Assembly: GCF_000691145.1 (NCBI RefSeq)
Contig: NZ_ASJC01000002.1
Coordinates: forward strand, 62,001-126,000
Direction of reading: 5' to 3'
Length of the DNA stretch: 64,000 nt
DNA from: Bacillus altitudinis 41KF2b
Lineage (GTDB): Bacteria; Bacillota; Bacilli; Bacillales; Bacillaceae
Position numbers and translations under genes: made by a program. Below are positions 62,866-64,000 of this stretch, one piece after another; the first letter of the stretch is position 1, and the number at the start of each line of letters is the position of its first letter. The notes under the pieces were generated by a model that worked only from the letters and a program-made list of their open reading frames with translations, searched no databases and was not told the DNA's origin.

Positions 62866-63041
62866 CAGATTGTTGACAAAGGGCTAAAATGAATTTTATT
62901 TTAGCCCTTTGTCTTCTTTTCAGCGTGATAGAAAACCTTTGCAGCCCTAGGAAGGACGAGCATCGGCGCGGAGCGAATTTGACATTCGTGAGCACCGAAG
63001 CGCAGGACTGACACCGAATGCGAGGGTTTGTCTACACGCTG
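62866..63041 (+). mobile_element. Terminator-inserted short repeat element, copy 3 (176 bp)
   Basis: Third copy, one base longer than the others (an extra C near 62946). The ends are CAGATTGTTGACAAA and, reverse-complemented, CAGCGTGTAGACAAA, 12 of 15 positions matching each other. The internal palindrome is at 62875-62913. It lies between two identical 22-bp copies of the pepA terminator hairpin. Relative to pepA it is in reverse orientation, unlike copies 1 and 2 relative to pgi and maeN. Confidence 0.8.
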
Positions 63042-63063
63042 AGCTCTGCCAGTTGGCAGAGCT
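63042..63063 (-). repeat. Duplicated pepA terminator hairpin, proximal copy lacking a T-tract
   Basis: These 22 bases are identical to 62844-62865. In the pepA direction they are followed by CAGCGTGTAG of the element rather than thymines. Confidence 0.8.
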
Positions 63064-63070
63064 TCCGTCG

Positions 63071-64000
63071 TTATTTCTTCGGTTCAAATCGTTCCACAAA
63101 TGTTGCTAATGATCTGACCATCACACCTGTTGCTCCTGTTGGTCCAAAGCATGAAGGCTTTTCTGTCGTGGCTGTTCCTGCAATATCTAAGTGAACCCAA
63201 GGGGTGTCTTCAGCGAATTCCCCAATGAATGCACCTGCCATGATCGCATGACCATCACGACCTGGTGAGTTATTCAGATCAGCCATTTTGCTGTTTCTTA
63301 CTCGTTTTTTATCTTTTTCGGTGATTGGCAGCTGCCAAATCATTTCCCCGCATTCTTCTGATGCCTCTTTAAACTGGGCATACAGTTCATCGTTATTGGT
63401 CATTACGCCTGTTGTTTCATTCCCAAGTGCCACAATGACACCGCCTGTTAATGTCGCAACATCCACAAGCACAGAGGCACCATGCTGCTTCGCATAGGTC
63501 ACACCATCTGCTAAAACAAGACGACCTTCTGCATCCGTGTTAAGCACTTCGATTGTTTTGCCGCTTAGTGAGACAATGACGTCATCTGGCTTCATCGCAT
63601 CTGCTGAGACCATATTATCTGTTGAGGCGATGACCGCAATGACATTCTGCTCTGGACGAAGTTCACCGATGATTTCCATTGCGCCTAAAACAGAGGCTGA
63701 ACCGCCCATATCTGTTTTCATCCCCACCATACTTGCTCTTGGCTTTAAGGAATACCCGCCTGTATCATACGTAATGCCTTTACCGACAAGACCGATGACG
63801 TCTGTCCATTCTTCCTTGCCTTGATATTTCAATACAATTAGCTTCGGTGGTTCTGTTGAGCCTCTATTAACGGCTAGAATACCGCCCATTCCGAGCTCTT
63901 CCATTTGTTCTTTATCTAAAATTTCAATCTCGAATTCATATTTATAAGCAAGCTCTGCCGCATAGGATGCAAGATCAGAGGACGTGAGCATGTTCGGCGG
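63071..64000 (-). CDS. pepA: Leucyl (cytosol, M17) aminopeptidase, partial
   Basis: The C-terminal 309 residues of an M17 aminopeptidase; the frame stays open to the window edge ([11 protein letters not shown]), so the N-terminal domain is outside. The dinuclear metal site is visible: [15 protein letters not shown] (K and D), MKTDMGGSA (D) and [13 protein letters not shown] (D, E). It is a cytosolic, Mn/Zn-dependent enzyme releasing N-terminal residues from peptides. It corresponds to B. subtilis yuiE. Confidence 0.93.
   Translation of the reverse strand, partial: PPNMLTSSDLASYAAELAYKYEFEIEILDKEQMEELGMGGILAVNRGSTEPPKLIVLKYQGKEEWTDVIGLVGKGITYDTGGYSLKPRASMVGMKTDMGGSASVLGAMEIIGELRPEQNVIAVIASTDNMVSADAMKPDDVIVSLSGKTIEVLNTDAEGRLVLADGVTYAKQHGASVLVDVATLTGGVIVALGNETTGVMTNNDELYAQFKEASEECGEMIWQLPITEKDKKRVRNSKMADLNNSPGRDGHAIMAGAFIGEFAEDTPWVHLDIAGTATTEKPSCFGPTGATGVMVRSLATFVERFEPKK

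Noticed and set aside
1-64000. tRNA, rRNA, CRISPR array, prophage or transposase genes
   Set aside because: I saw no cloverleaf genes, spaced identical repeats, phage genes or transposase motifs. The three element copies are non-coding and too short to move themselves.

Overview
The window is about 64 kb of a low-GC Gram-positive chromosome. Gene order and protein sequence match the yug-yuf-mrp-com-yue-yuk-yui stretch of Bacillus subtilis almost gene for gene. Proteins are clearly diverged from strain 168, so I infer another B. subtilis-group species, most likely of the B. pumilus clade; species was not tested. There are no rRNA or tRNA genes, CRISPR arrays, prophage genes or transposase genes. 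The only mobile-looking DNA is three copies of a 175-176 bp element.

Layout. 1-190: edge of a GerPA/GerPF-like spore gene. 0.5-9.7 kb: central metabolism (pgi, two iron alcohol dehydrogenases, S1-domain yugI, alaR-alaT, yugF, yugE, patB). 9.8-12.4 kb: sporulation signalling (kinB, kapB, kapD). 12.5-16.9 kb: yuxJ, pbpD, yuxK, yufK. 17.0-26.0 kb: malate two-component system malKR, nucleoside ABC importer nupNOPQ behind a CodY-like box, and the Na+/malate symporter maeN. 26.7-32.5 kb: the seven-gene Mrp antiporter. 32.6-37.4 kb: quorum-sensing cluster degQ-comQ-comX-comP-comA plus thioesterase yuxO; comX is a 56-codon gene with a TTG start. 38-42.5 kb: yuzC, yuxH and the NAD-salvage operon yueH-yueI-pncA-pncB. 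42.5-46.9 kb: two tandem GerPA/F-like genes with sigma-K-like promoters, yueF, a DUF2642 gene, a secreted lipase-like gene and yueE. 47-57.8 kb: the WXG100/type VII secretion operon yukE-yukD-yukC-yukBA-yueB-yueC, followed by yueD. 58-64 kb: adeR-ald, BirA-boxed bioY, yuiF and the 3' part of pepA.

How it fits together. Several modules are complete. MalK/MalR sense malate and maeN imports it. ComQ processes ComX, ComP senses it and ComA acts on a box upstream of degQ. AlaR-AlaT and AdeR-Ald handle alanine. PncA-PncB recycle nicotinamide. The yuk operon makes and exports YukE.

Most notable observations. (1) All three copies of the short element (298-472, 26054-26228, 62866-63041) have imperfect 15-bp terminal inverted repeats. 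Each is flanked by two direct copies of the whole stem-loop of the local rho-independent terminator (27, 28 and 22 bp). The element seems to enter terminators just before the T-tract and duplicate the hairpin. (2) yueD, and less certainly yuxJ, seem to start at AUU and AUC codons placed correctly after good ribosome binding sites. (3) The ComX precursor has an unusual C-terminus, IWYYK. (4) A small convergent membrane-protein gene separates kinB from kapB. (5) Palindromes overlap the predicted promoters of yueD, yuiF and adeR.
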